64,000 nucleotides of DNA from Streptomyces sp. Q6 (lineage in GTDB: Bacteria; Actinomycetota; Actinomycetes; Streptomycetales; Streptomycetaceae). The notes beneath the pieces were generated by a model. The model worked only from the letters and a program-made list of their open reading frames with translations. It ran no database searches and was not told where the DNA came from. Shown one piece after another: positions 25,739 through 32,673 of this stretch. A program made the position numbers and the translations under genes. How positions within the stretch are numbered: the first letter of the stretch is position 1; the number at the start of each line of letters is the position of its first letter. The stretch spans positions 7,874,001 through 7,938,000 of the forward strand of contig NZ_CP146022.1 in NCBI RefSeq assembly GCF_036967205.1. Reading direction: 5' to 3'.

Positions 25739-26397
25739 CTACGCGCGTGACGGCGCCACCGCCGTGACGGTGAACGTGCCGCCGCACACCCGTACCCGGC
25801 TGTCGCGGAGCGTCACCGGGTCGTAGGAGCCGGGCGGGTAGATCTTGAGCAGATCGTGCTCGCCGCGGCAACCGGCGTCGCTGACCCCCTCGTTGAGGGT
25901 GTGCAGGGTGGCGTGCGCGGCCCGGCCGGGCCGGAGCGCGACCGGCGCTCCCGCGGCACCCTCACGGGTGGCGGGCGCGCCGACCGTGCTCCCGTCGCGC
26001 CGGATCAGGGACACCCCGGATAGCCCTTCAGGGCGCAGGCGCTGTCCCCGGTGTTGGTGAGCGTCAGGTCGTAGGAGACGCTGCCCGCCGCGCCCTCGCT
26101 CGCGGCGACGGCGGGCCTGAGGTGCGCGGCCGTGCAGCGGCTCGTCCCCTGCTGTCGCGCGGCGTGGGCGACCGGTGAGGCCGACGGGGCGCTCTGCGAC
26201 GGAGTGCCGCCGCAGGCGGACAGGGCCACCAGGGCGGTTCCCGCGAGGGCCACGGCGGCGGGCGCCCCGAACCGGCCGCGCCCGCCACGGGTCCGGAGGC
26301 CGCCGCTGTCCCGTACCGCCTCGACCGGGTCCGCCGTGAACAGGTCCGCCGCGCCGGAGTTCGCTGATTCGGAAGCTGCTGTGTCTGACGGCTTCAT
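25739..26397 (-). pseudogene. DUF4232 lipoprotein, frameshifted
   Basis: The N-terminus from ATG 26397 has an unusual ~45-residue leader, a hydrophobic stretch AAVALAGTALVALSACGG with a lipobox (Cys62), and the first half of a DUF4232 beta-sandwich (SRCTAAHLRPAV, YDLTLTNTGDSACALKGYPG). The frame then ends in CP-stop. The next frame continues exactly as the family does (VSLIRRDGSTVG, LHTLNEGVSDAGCRG, ICPPGS-like IYPPGSYDPVTL, VCGGTFTVTAV) to a stop at 25739. One G missing from the run at 26014-26017 (C on the plus strand) explains it. The exported, function-unknown domain is common in Streptomyces. Confidence 0.8.
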
Positions 26398-26448
26398 GAG
26401 TCACCGCGTTCCCGCGAACGGGTATCCGAATCGCGGGGCACAGGGCCG

Positions 26449-27006
26449 CTACTGGACGGCCCGGTGGGCCGCCTCGGCCTCCGAGTCGGCGCCGCCCGTG
26501 CTCAGCGCGCCGCCCGCGGTCTCCAGATGCGCGCGGACGAACCACTGGAACTGCTCCAGGTCGCGCAACTGCCCGATGAGCAGGTCCTCCGTCGCCGGGT
26601 CGATCGGCCCGGTCAGCTCGACCGCCTTGCGGTAGTCCTCGATCACGCCGGTGTACACGACGTCGAGCGCTCCGAGGTGGGCGATGGCGTCGGCGCGTCC
26701 CACGCTGTAGTCCTGCCACGTCCGTGCGGCCACCAGCGCGCCGGGCGTGCCCACGCTGACCCCGCCGAGCGCCGCGGCCCGCTCCGCCACGTCGTCCGCC
26801 ATCGCGCGGACCTTGTCGACCTGCGGGTCGATCATCTCGTGCACGGCGATGAAGTGCGGTCCGACCACGTTCCAGTGGATGTGCTTCAGCGTCAGATGCA
26901 GGTCGTTGAGCGTGTGGAGACGCATCTGGAGGGTGTCGATCAGTTCCCTGGCCTGCTCCACGGTGAGGCCGGGGACGGTGTACTTCGGGGTGCTCTGGAG
27001 CGGCAT
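26449..27006 (-). CDS. dps: Dps-family ferritin-like DNA-protection protein
   Basis: A 185-residue four-helix bundle protein. The intersubunit ferroxidase ligands are recognisable in LKHIHWNVVGPHFIAVHEMIDPQVDKVRAMADDVAERAAALGG (His44, His56, Asp60 and the following acidic residues). It has a longer C-terminal tail (GGALSTGGADSEAEAAHRAVQ) than E. coli Dps, as streptomycete Dps proteins do. It should form a dodecamer that oxidises and stores iron using peroxide and compacts DNA under stress. A 21-codon ORF with a strong ribosome binding site lies 53 bases upstream on the same strand. Confidence 0.92.
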   Translation of the reverse strand: MPLQSTPKYTVPGLTVEQARELIDTLQMRLHTLNDLHLTLKHIHWNVVGPHFIAVHEMIDPQVDKVRAMADDVAERAAALGGVSVGTPGALVAARTWQDYSVGRADAIAHLGALDVVYTGVIEDYRKAVELTGPIDPATEDLLIGQLRDLEQFQWFVRAHLETAGGALSTGGADSEAEAAHRAVQ

Positions 27007-27059
27007 GCTCGGTGTCTCCCTTCGACGGCTGCGACAGCTTCGACGACTCCCGCCGGGGG

Positions 27060-27125
27060 TCAGTCGTGCGGGAGGTCCCCGTCCGGCGTACCGGTGACGT
27101 CACCGGTCTGGGCGGTGTGCGTCAT
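27060..27125 (-). CDS. Possible 21-residue small protein upstream of dps
   Basis: Minus-strand ORF of 22 codons starting MTHTAQTGDV and ending GDLPHD, then TGA. The ATG is preceded by GAAGGAGGTCCACG, a near-perfect Shine-Dalgarno sequence at ideal spacing. The peptide is acidic, hydrophilic and has no helix. It could be a leader ORF tuning dps translation or a small protein of its own. The ribosome binding site is the main evidence. Confidence 0.45.
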   Translation of the reverse strand: MTHTAQTGDVTGTPDGDLPHD

Positions 27126-27245
27126 CGTGGACCTCCTTCGTGTCGTGGCGTGTTCGCCGGGGTCCATCGGTTCGGAACCCCGGGCGGCGGTCAGGTACCC
27201 GCCGCCCGCGGTGTCACACGTGGTGACCGGTGCCGAGTGGTGCGG

Positions 27246-27941
27246 TCAGGCCAGCTTCTTCAGCAGTTCGGCGGCGAGCGGCGCGGAGGACGCGGGGTTC
27301 TGGCCGGTGACCAGGTTGCGGTCGACGACCACGTGCGGCGCCCACGGCTCGGCCGGCTTCACGTGGACGCCGGCCTCGGTGAGACGGTCCTGGAGCAGCC
27401 ACTTCGCCTTGTCGGCCAGGCCGCCCTGGACCTCCTCCTCGTTGGTGAACGCGGCCACGTCGTAGCCCTTGAAGGAGTTGGTGCCGTCGGCCCCGGTGGC
27501 GGCGAGCAGCGCGGCCGGGCCGTGGCAGACCACGCCGAGCGGCTTGCCGGACTCCAGCGCGAGGGTCAGCAGACGGCCGGACGTGGCGTCGACGGCGAGG
27601 TCCTCCATGGGCCCGTGGCCGCCGGGGTAGAAGACGGCCGCGTAGTCGTCGAGGTCGACGTCCGCCAGCTTCAGGGGCGACTGGAGCTCGGTGAAGGCGT
27701 CGAGAGCTGCGGCCACCTTGTCCGCGCCCTCCTGGCCGCCGTTGAACTGCGGCGCGAGGCTGCCCCGGTCGAGGGGCGGTACGACACCGCCGGGGGTGGC
27801 GACGACGACCTCGTGCCCGGCGGCCTTGAAGGCCTCGTACGGGGCCACGGCCTCCTCCGCCCAGAAGCCGGTGGGGTGCTTCGTGCCGTCGGCCAGCGTC
27901 CACTGGTCGGCGCCGGTGAGAACGAAAAGGATCTTCGACAT
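27246..27941 (-). CDS. Type 1 glutamine amidotransferase-like protein (DJ-1/PfpI, Hsp31-like)
   Basis: A 231-residue DJ-1/PfpI-superfamily protein. The nucleophile elbow is VVCHGPAALL (Cys ~138, followed by His), and the supporting glutamate is in WAEEAVAPYEAFKAAG (~residue 30). The YPGGHGPMEDLA loop is characteristic of the Hsp31/YhbO-like glyoxalase and chaperone subgroup. It probably handles methylglyoxal or damaged proteins under stress. The ATG at 27941 begins the conserved SKILFVLTGAD strand; the much longer open frame upstream is a shadow of the divergent LysR gene. Confidence 0.88.
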   Translation of the reverse strand: MSKILFVLTGADQWTLADGTKHPTGFWAEEAVAPYEAFKAAGHEVVVATPGGVVPPLDRGSLAPQFNGGQEGADKVAAALDAFTELQSPLKLADVDLDDYAAVFYPGGHGPMEDLAVDATSGRLLTLALESGKPLGVVCHGPAALLAATGADGTNSFKGYDVAAFTNEEEVQGGLADKAKWLLQDRLTEAGVHVKPAEPWAPHVVVDRNLVTGQNPASSAPLAAELLKKLA

Positions 27942-28055
27942 GTGAGTGCTCTCTTCGAGGGGGCGGCCGGGGTACGGCGATACCCCGACCGTAGGACGCC
28001 GCACCCATAGGAATCCAATAGGCTCGTCCATGTGAGAGATAGGGAAGCCGATGGG

Positions 28056-28994
28056 ATGCCGGGAATAGCCGCACCTCACGGGGGTGCGGCCGGCGGCCTC
28101 CCCGACCTGAACCAGCTGCGCACGTTCCTCGCCGTGTACCGCTCGGGCGCCTTCACCGCGGGTGCGCGCCTGCTCGGTGTGTCGCAGCCCACGGTCACCA
28201 CGCAGATCCGGGCCCTGGAGGGAGCGCTCGGCCGCGAGCTGTTCGAGCGGCTGCCGCGCGGTGTCGCCCCGACCCCGTTCGCCGACGAACTGGCCGCCCG
28301 GATCGTGGAGCCGCTGGACGCCCTCGGGGCCGTCAGCGGCCCCGGCGGGCTGCTCGGCGAGGGCGAGGCGGACCCCGTGCACCTGGCGGGACCCGCCGAG
28401 TACCTCGGGCACTGCGTTCTGCCGACGCTGGCTCCGCTGCTCGACCAGGGCGTGCGCCTGCGCATCACCTGCGGCCTCACCGACCCCCTGCTCGACGCGC
28501 TGCGCGCCGGACGCCACGACCTGGTGATCGCGACCGCCCGGCCGCGTGGGCGCCATCTCGCCTCGGTCCCGCTCGACGACGAGGAGTTCGTCCTCCTCGC
28601 GGCGCCGAGCTGGGCCGACCGGATCGGCGCGCGCGTCGCCACGGAGGGTCCCGCCGCGCTGCACGGCGTCCCGCTCGTCGCGTACGCCGAGGACCTGCCG
28701 ATCGTCCGCCGCTACTGGCGCCATGTCTTCGGCAAGCGGCTGACCTGCACCCCCGCCGTCACCGTGCCCGACCTGCGAGCCGTGAAGCGGGCCGTCGCCG
28801 GCGGCTGCGGCTTCAGCGTCCTGCCCCGCTATCTCTGCGAGGACGAACTGGCCTCGGGTGACCTGGTCCTCCTGAACGAGCCGGACGACGCCCCCATCAA
28901 CACCGCCTTCCTCGTCCAGCGCCCCGGATCGTCGGCCAACCCGCACGTCACCCTCGTACGCGACCATCTGATCCGCGCGGCGCGGCCCTCCTGA
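28056..28994 (+). CDS. LysR-family transcriptional regulator
   Basis: A 312-residue LysR protein. The winged helix-turn-helix is LNQLRTFLAVYRSGAFTAGARLLGVSQPTVTTQIRALEGALGRELFERLPRG (~22-73) and the substrate-binding domain begins near residue 110. ATG 28056 is preferred because AGGGAAG lies 8 bases upstream; GTG 28032 is also in frame. It is divergent from the DJ-1/PfpI gene with a 114-base gap holding the direct repeat ATAGGAATCCAATAGG, and probably controls that gene. Confidence 0.88.
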   Translation: MPGIAAPHGGAAGGLPDLNQLRTFLAVYRSGAFTAGARLLGVSQPTVTTQIRALEGALGRELFERLPRGVAPTPFADELAARIVEPLDALGAVSGPGGLLGEGEADPVHLAGPAEYLGHCVLPTLAPLLDQGVRLRITCGLTDPLLDALRAGRHDLVIATARPRGRHLASVPLDDEEFVLLAAPSWADRIGARVATEGPAALHGVPLVAYAEDLPIVRRYWRHVFGKRLTCTPAVTVPDLRAVKRAVAGGCGFSVLPRYLCEDELASGDLVLLNEPDDAPINTAFLVQRPGSSANPHVTLVRDHLIRAARPS

Positions 28995-29037
28995 ACCACG
29001 AGGTGGATGCCTCTTGAACCACTTGGTGCACGCCTCT
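28992..29037. repeat. Two tandem 23-bp imperfect repeats
   Basis: TGAACCACGAGGTGGATGCC-TCT (28992-29014) is followed directly by TGAACCACTTGGTGCACGCC-TCT (29015-29037), with four differences. The first copy begins at the LysR stop codon. Each unit holds an AACCAC...GTGG-like half-palindrome. They lie in the promoter region of the SGNH hydrolase gene. Confidence 0.75.
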
Positions 29038-29055
29038 TGTTACCGGCGAGTCGGC

Positions 29056-29095
29056 ACCGGTACAAACCAGTACCGGTCCACACCGGTGTGGACCG
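29056..29095. promoter_or_regulatory. Overlapping palindromes upstream of the SGNH hydrolase gene
   Basis: ACCGGTAC (29056-29063), six bases, GTACCGGT (29070-29077) form one inverted repeat. Overlapping it, a perfect 22-bp palindrome at 29074-29095 has half-site CGGTCCACACC. Together they cover the region 30-70 bases before the GTG start at 29127 and are strong operator candidates. Confidence 0.6.
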
Positions 29096-29126
29096 TGAAG
29101 TTCCATGTCGGGAAGGGACGTTCCCC

Positions 29127-30080
29127 GTGCCAGAGCCCCACGCACCAGCAGGAGCAAGATCCGCACGACGGGCCCGCGGCGCCGCCCTGGCGCTGTCCGC
29201 CGCCCTGGTCGTGCCGCTCGCCCTGACGGCCGGTTCAGGGACGGCTGCCGCCGCGCCGGGCGGACACCACGACAGCCGTACGAAGCCGCACAAGCACCAC
29301 CTGAACACGCACAAGTACGTGGCCCTCGGCGACTCGTACGCCGCGGGCATCGGCATCCCCGACCAGCTGGGAACGCCCGCGGGCTGTGGCCGGTCGAACC
29401 ACAACTACCCCTCGCTGACCGCCAAGGGCATCGGCTTCGACCGGTTCACCGACGTCACCTGCGGCGGCGCGAGGACCGTGGACATGACGCAGCCGCAGAC
29501 GGTGACGGGCGGCGTGAACCCACCCCAGCTGAACGCCGTCACCGCCGACACCTCCGTGGTGACGGTGCAGATCGGGGGCAACGACATCGGCTTCGGCGAG
29601 ATCATCGGCAGATGCGCGTCGGTCAGCGCCTCCGACCCGTTCGGCGACCCCTGCCACAAGCTCTACACGGCCGGTGGCACCGACCAGCTCGCGGCCCGCG
29701 TCGACGCCACCGCCGCCAAGGTGGCGTCCGTCGTCCGCGGGATCCACAGGAAGGCGCCGCACGCGCGGATCCTCGTCCTCGGCTACCCGGCGATCCTGCC
29801 GGACAGCGGAATCGGCTGCTTCTCCACCGTGCCGGTCGCGTTCGGCGACGTACCGTACCTGCGCGACACGCAGAAGCGGCTCAACGCGATGATCGCCGCG
29901 CAGGCGCGCAAGGGCGGGGCGCGGTACGTGGACGTGTACGGGCCGAGCGTCGGTCACGACGCCTGCCGGCCCACGGGACGCTGGGTCGAGGGCGTGAACC
30001 CCTCAACTCCCTTCCACCCCAACGCCGTCGGACACGAAGGGATGGCGGCCGCCGTCGCCGCGGCGCTCCCAGCGAGGTGA
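29127..30080 (+). CDS. Secreted SGNH/GDSL hydrolase
   Basis: A 317-residue secreted lipase/esterase. A signal peptide (RRARGAALALSAALVVPLALTAGSGTAAAA) is followed by a His/Lys-rich linker. Block I is VALGDSYAAG with the catalytic Ser, the oxyanion-hole block III is IGGNDIGFG, and block V is HPNAVGH with the catalytic His. Cysteine pairs (AGCGRSN...TCGG, GRCAS...DPCH, GCFS...HDAC) match the disulfide pattern of the Streptomyces SGNH esterases. GTG 29127 follows GGAAGGGA. Its 3' end overlaps the convergent hydratase-like gene by 78 bases. Confidence 0.9.
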   Translation: MPEPHAPAGARSARRARGAALALSAALVVPLALTAGSGTAAAAPGGHHDSRTKPHKHHLNTHKYVALGDSYAAGIGIPDQLGTPAGCGRSNHNYPSLTAKGIGFDRFTDVTCGGARTVDMTQPQTVTGGVNPPQLNAVTADTSVVTVQIGGNDIGFGEIIGRCASVSASDPFGDPCHKLYTAGGTDQLAARVDATAAKVASVVRGIHRKAPHARILVLGYPAILPDSGIGCFSTVPVAFGDVPYLRDTQKRLNAMIAAQARKGGARYVDVYGPSVGHDACRPTGRWVEGVNPSTPFHPNAVGHEGMAAAVAAALPAR

Positions 30081-31016
30081 CCTGTCCCGGTCCACGAGGG
30101 CCGCTCGCACCCCTTCGGCGAAGTCGTGCGAGCGGCTCACCTCGCAGGCCAGCTCCAGCTCGTGCGCCAGGCACTCGGCCAGCGGCAACTCGGCTCCCGT
30201 GCGCAGGAGTTCGTCCGTGACGTCCAGGCTCATGGGGGAGGCCCCGCCCAGGGTGCGCAGCGTCTCCCGGGCCCAGGCGCTGTCCTCCGCGCGCAGCCGT
30301 GCCGCGACCTCGTCGAGGCCTCCGGGCCCGAAGCACCGGTCGATCGCCTCGTACAGTCCGGTGAGCTCCGAGTGCCCCGCGGGCCGCGACCGCGGCTCCG
30401 CGCCGCCGAGCAACTCCTCGACCAGTGAAGGGAGTTCGGTGGCGGCGACATAGTGCGTGGCGAGCCCGCACTCGACCGCGGCCGCCCCGGAGATCCGCGC
30501 CCCCGTCAGCCCCAGGTACCGGCCGACGGCGCCGGGCAGCCGGGGCAGGAAGTAGCTCGCGCCGATGTCGGGGAAGAACCCGATCGACGTCTCCGGCATG
30601 GAGAACGCCGCCCGGTCGGTGACCACCCGCGCGGAGCCGTGCACGGAGATGCCGAGCCCGCCGCCCATCGCGTAGCCGTCGATGACGGCGGTGTACGGCT
30701 TCGGGTACGCGGCGATCAGGGCGTTGAGCGCGTACTCCGTGGCGAAGTACTCGCGCACCGCCGCGTCGTCCCCGGCCAGCGCCGCCGCGCGCACCGCGCG
30801 GATGTCGCCGCCCGCGCAGAACGCCTTCGGCGACTCACTGCGCACGACGACCGACCGCACGGCCGGGTCGTCCCGCCAGCCCTCCAGCGCCTGCTTCATG
30901 AGGCGGACCATCGTCAGGTCCAGGGCGTTGAGCGCCGACGGCCGGTCCAGGGCCAGCTCGCCCACGCCCGCGGCCGTCACGGACGCGCGGACCGGGGGAG
31001 GGACGGGAGTGGACAC
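30003..31016 (-). CDS. Enoyl-CoA hydratase/isomerase, 3-hydroxyisobutyryl-CoA hydrolase-like
   Basis: About 337 residues from GTG 31016, chosen because GGAGG lies 6 bases upstream (ATG 31034 is alternative). The crotonase oxyanion-hole segments are AFCAGGDIRAVRAAA and GYAMGGGLGISVHGSARVVTD. FSMPETSIGFFPDIGASYFLPRLPG with its Glu and Asp is the hallmark of 3-hydroxyisobutyryl-CoA hydrolases of valine breakdown, as is the C-terminal VRAALVDRDRSPRW. After that motif a ~22-residue tail reads antisense through the end of the SGNH gene, which suggests the original stop has been lost. Confidence 0.85.
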   Translation of the reverse strand: MSTPVPPPVRASVTAAGVGELALDRPSALNALDLTMVRLMKQALEGWRDDPAVRSVVVRSESPKAFCAGGDIRAVRAAALAGDDAAVREYFATEYALNALIAAYPKPYTAVIDGYAMGGGLGISVHGSARVVTDRAAFSMPETSIGFFPDIGASYFLPRLPGAVGRYLGLTGARISGAAAVECGLATHYVAATELPSLVEELLGGAEPRSRPAGHSELTGLYEAIDRCFGPGGLDEVAARLRAEDSAWARETLRTLGGASPMSLDVTDELLRTGAELPLAECLAHELELACEVSRSHDFAEGVRAALVDRDRSPRWERRGDGGRHPFVSDGVGVEGS

Positions 31017-31165
31017 GGTGAGCCTCCGAAGCACAACGGGATACCGGGATCAAGATCGCCCCGCCAGGGTAGGCCGCCGGTGCGGGCGAGGGCGAACGAG
31101 GACGCCTCGGGCCCGCGCCTCCGTGTCCCGGCCCGCGATGACCGCGCCGCACGAGCGGGCGTGGA

Positions 31166-31221
31166 GCCGGATCGGCGGGGCGGGCATCGCTCCCTGACGC
31201 GCCGTCACCCGCCGATCCGGC
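31166..31221. repeat. Inverted repeat with perfect 14-bp arms
   Basis: GCCGGATCGGCGGG (31166-31179) and its exact complement CCCGCCGATCCGGC (31208-31221) are separated by 28 bases. It lies just past the stop of the 31245 gene (minus strand) and ahead of the hydrolase gene. It may terminate the former or serve as an operator. Confidence 0.65.
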
Positions 31222-31244
31222 CCGCGCTGTTCGACGGTGGTCCC

Positions 31245-31562
31245 TCAGCTCAGGGGCTCGTGGTTGGCCCAGACGACCTGGTACGGGTGGCGGGCCTGCC
31301 AGCGCCGGATGAGTTCCTCGACCCCGGGAGCCGCGAACGAGGCGAGGAGGGTGTCACGGTCGGCGAGGCCGATCTGCACGATCGCCGTGGCCGTGAAGAC
31401 CGGGCTGTGGTCGTCCTCGGGCACGCGAAGGTGCCGGGCGGCCGCGAACGTCGTGATCGTGCCGGAGTCACGCATGACCTGTTCGATGTCCTTGAGGAAT
31501 TGGTCCACGTCGGAGTCGGGGGTGCTGTCGGGGAACGAGACGATCATCGTGTGCTGAATCAT
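31245..31562 (-). CDS. Conserved hypothetical protein, possible dimeric alpha-beta barrel
   Basis: A 105-residue soluble protein. The pattern MIVSFPDSTPDSDVDQFLKDIEQVMRDSG, then a strand VFTATAIVQIGLADRDTLLASFAAPGVEELIRRWQARHPY and a final strand VVWANHEPL resembles the ferredoxin-like fold of dimeric alpha-beta barrels. No catalytic residues are obvious. It is divergent from the frameshifted LysR gene (72-base gap) and is the likely target of that regulator. The start could be Met1 or Met6. Confidence 0.6.
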   Translation of the reverse strand: MIQHTMIVSFPDSTPDSDVDQFLKDIEQVMRDSGTITTFAAARHLRVPEDDHSPVFTATAIVQIGLADRDTLLASFAAPGVEELIRRWQARHPYQVVWANHEPLS

Positions 31563-31633
31563 GGGGTCAATCGAACCCGCGACCCGGACGTCCTGTCCAA
31601 GACCACCTCGTTCTCGGGCGATAACCTGGAGGA

Positions 31634-32556
31634 ATGGCTGATCTGGAGACGCGCGAGATCGAGTACTTCGTCACGGTCGCCGAGGAGCTGCACTTCGGCC
31701 GTGCCGCCGCCCGCCTGGCCATCGCCCAGCCCGCCCTGTCCAAGGCGATCCGCCGGATCGAGTCGCGCCTCGGCGTGCGGCTGCTGGAGCGGTCGAGCCG
31801 GCATGTCGCGCTGACCCCGCCCGGCGAGGCGCTGCTCCAGCACGGCCGGTACGCGCTCGGCGCGGTACGGGCGGCCGCCGAGAGCGCCCGCCGGGCCGCC
31901 GACCCCGGGCCGGGCTGCGTCTGGTGATCAAGCCGGGCGGTGACGCCGACCTGCTGTCCGGAATCCTCGCCGCGTACGCGCAACAGCCCGACGCGCGCAG
32001 CGTGGACATCCTGTTCGGCGGGGCCACCGACCGCGCCGACCACGTACGCGACGGCCGCGCCGACGTGGGCCTGCTCTACGCGCCGTTCGACGACCTCACG
32101 GACCTCGACCACGAGACCCTGCACGTCGAGGGGCGGGTCGCGGTCCTGCCGCCCGGCCACCGGCTGGCCGCCCGCGACGACGTGCGCCTCGGCGATCTGG
32201 AGCACGAGGTCCAGCCGCACTGGGCCGGCGTCCCCGACAGCGGCGGCGGCCCGGAGGTCGCGGACGTGACGCAGCTGAACCAACTGGTCATGATCGGCCG
32301 TACGATCGCGGTCCTGCCGCGCTCCCTCGTCCAGCCCGCCCACCCCGGGCTCGTGTACAAGCCGGTCGTCGACGCGCCGCTCAGCCGGCTCGTCCTGGCC
32401 TGGTCCGCGCGGGACCGCCGCCCGCTCGTCGCCCGGTTCGTCGCCGCGGCACTGGCCGCTTGCGCACCCCTCCCGGAGTCGGACGGGTCGGTCGTCGAGG
32501 TCGGACCGCGTGACAGCAGTGGGTCCCGAACAGCCGTGGCGGATCCGGCGGGGTGA
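31634..32556 (+). pseudogene. LysR-family transcriptional regulator, frameshifted
   Basis: The first frame gives a complete winged helix-turn-helix (LETREIEYFVTVAEELHFGRAAARLAIAQPALSKAIRRIESRLGVRLLERS). It stops at 31925 after GPGCVW. The next frame starts at once with RLVIKPGGDADLLSGILAAYA and continues through the whole effector domain to 32556. Adding one G to the run at 31912-31914 restores ADPGPGLRLVIKPGG. The joined protein would have ~307 residues. It is divergent from the 105-residue hypothetical protein. Confidence 0.85.
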
Positions 32557-32596
32557 CGTCCGCCGAAAAGCGGTCGGGCAGCGCGTCGTCGGACGG

Positions 32597-32673
32597 GCGG
32601 AGGTCAGCCCCCGCGCTGGACCGGCGGAGGTCAGCCCCGGCGCTGGACCGGCGGAGGTCAGCCCCCGCGCTTG
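32597..32673. repeat. Three 27-bp tandem repeats containing a stop codon
   Basis: Units begin at 32597, 32624 and 32651 with GCGGAGGTCAGCCCC and continue CGCGCTGGACCG, with one C/G difference between copies. On the minus strand each unit carries the end of the lipoprotein gene (Arg-Gly-Gly-stop or similar). The 3' end of that gene has therefore been duplicated in tandem, leaving two extra stop-bearing copies downstream. Confidence 0.8.

Noticed and set aside
27246-28967. A 573-codon minus-strand frame extending the DJ-1/PfpI protein
   Set aside because: The extension is antisense to the LysR gene; the conserved family start is at 27941.
28992-29095. Short repeat cluster as a CRISPR-like array
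   Set aside because: Only two imperfect units, no spacers of constant length and no cas genes nearby.
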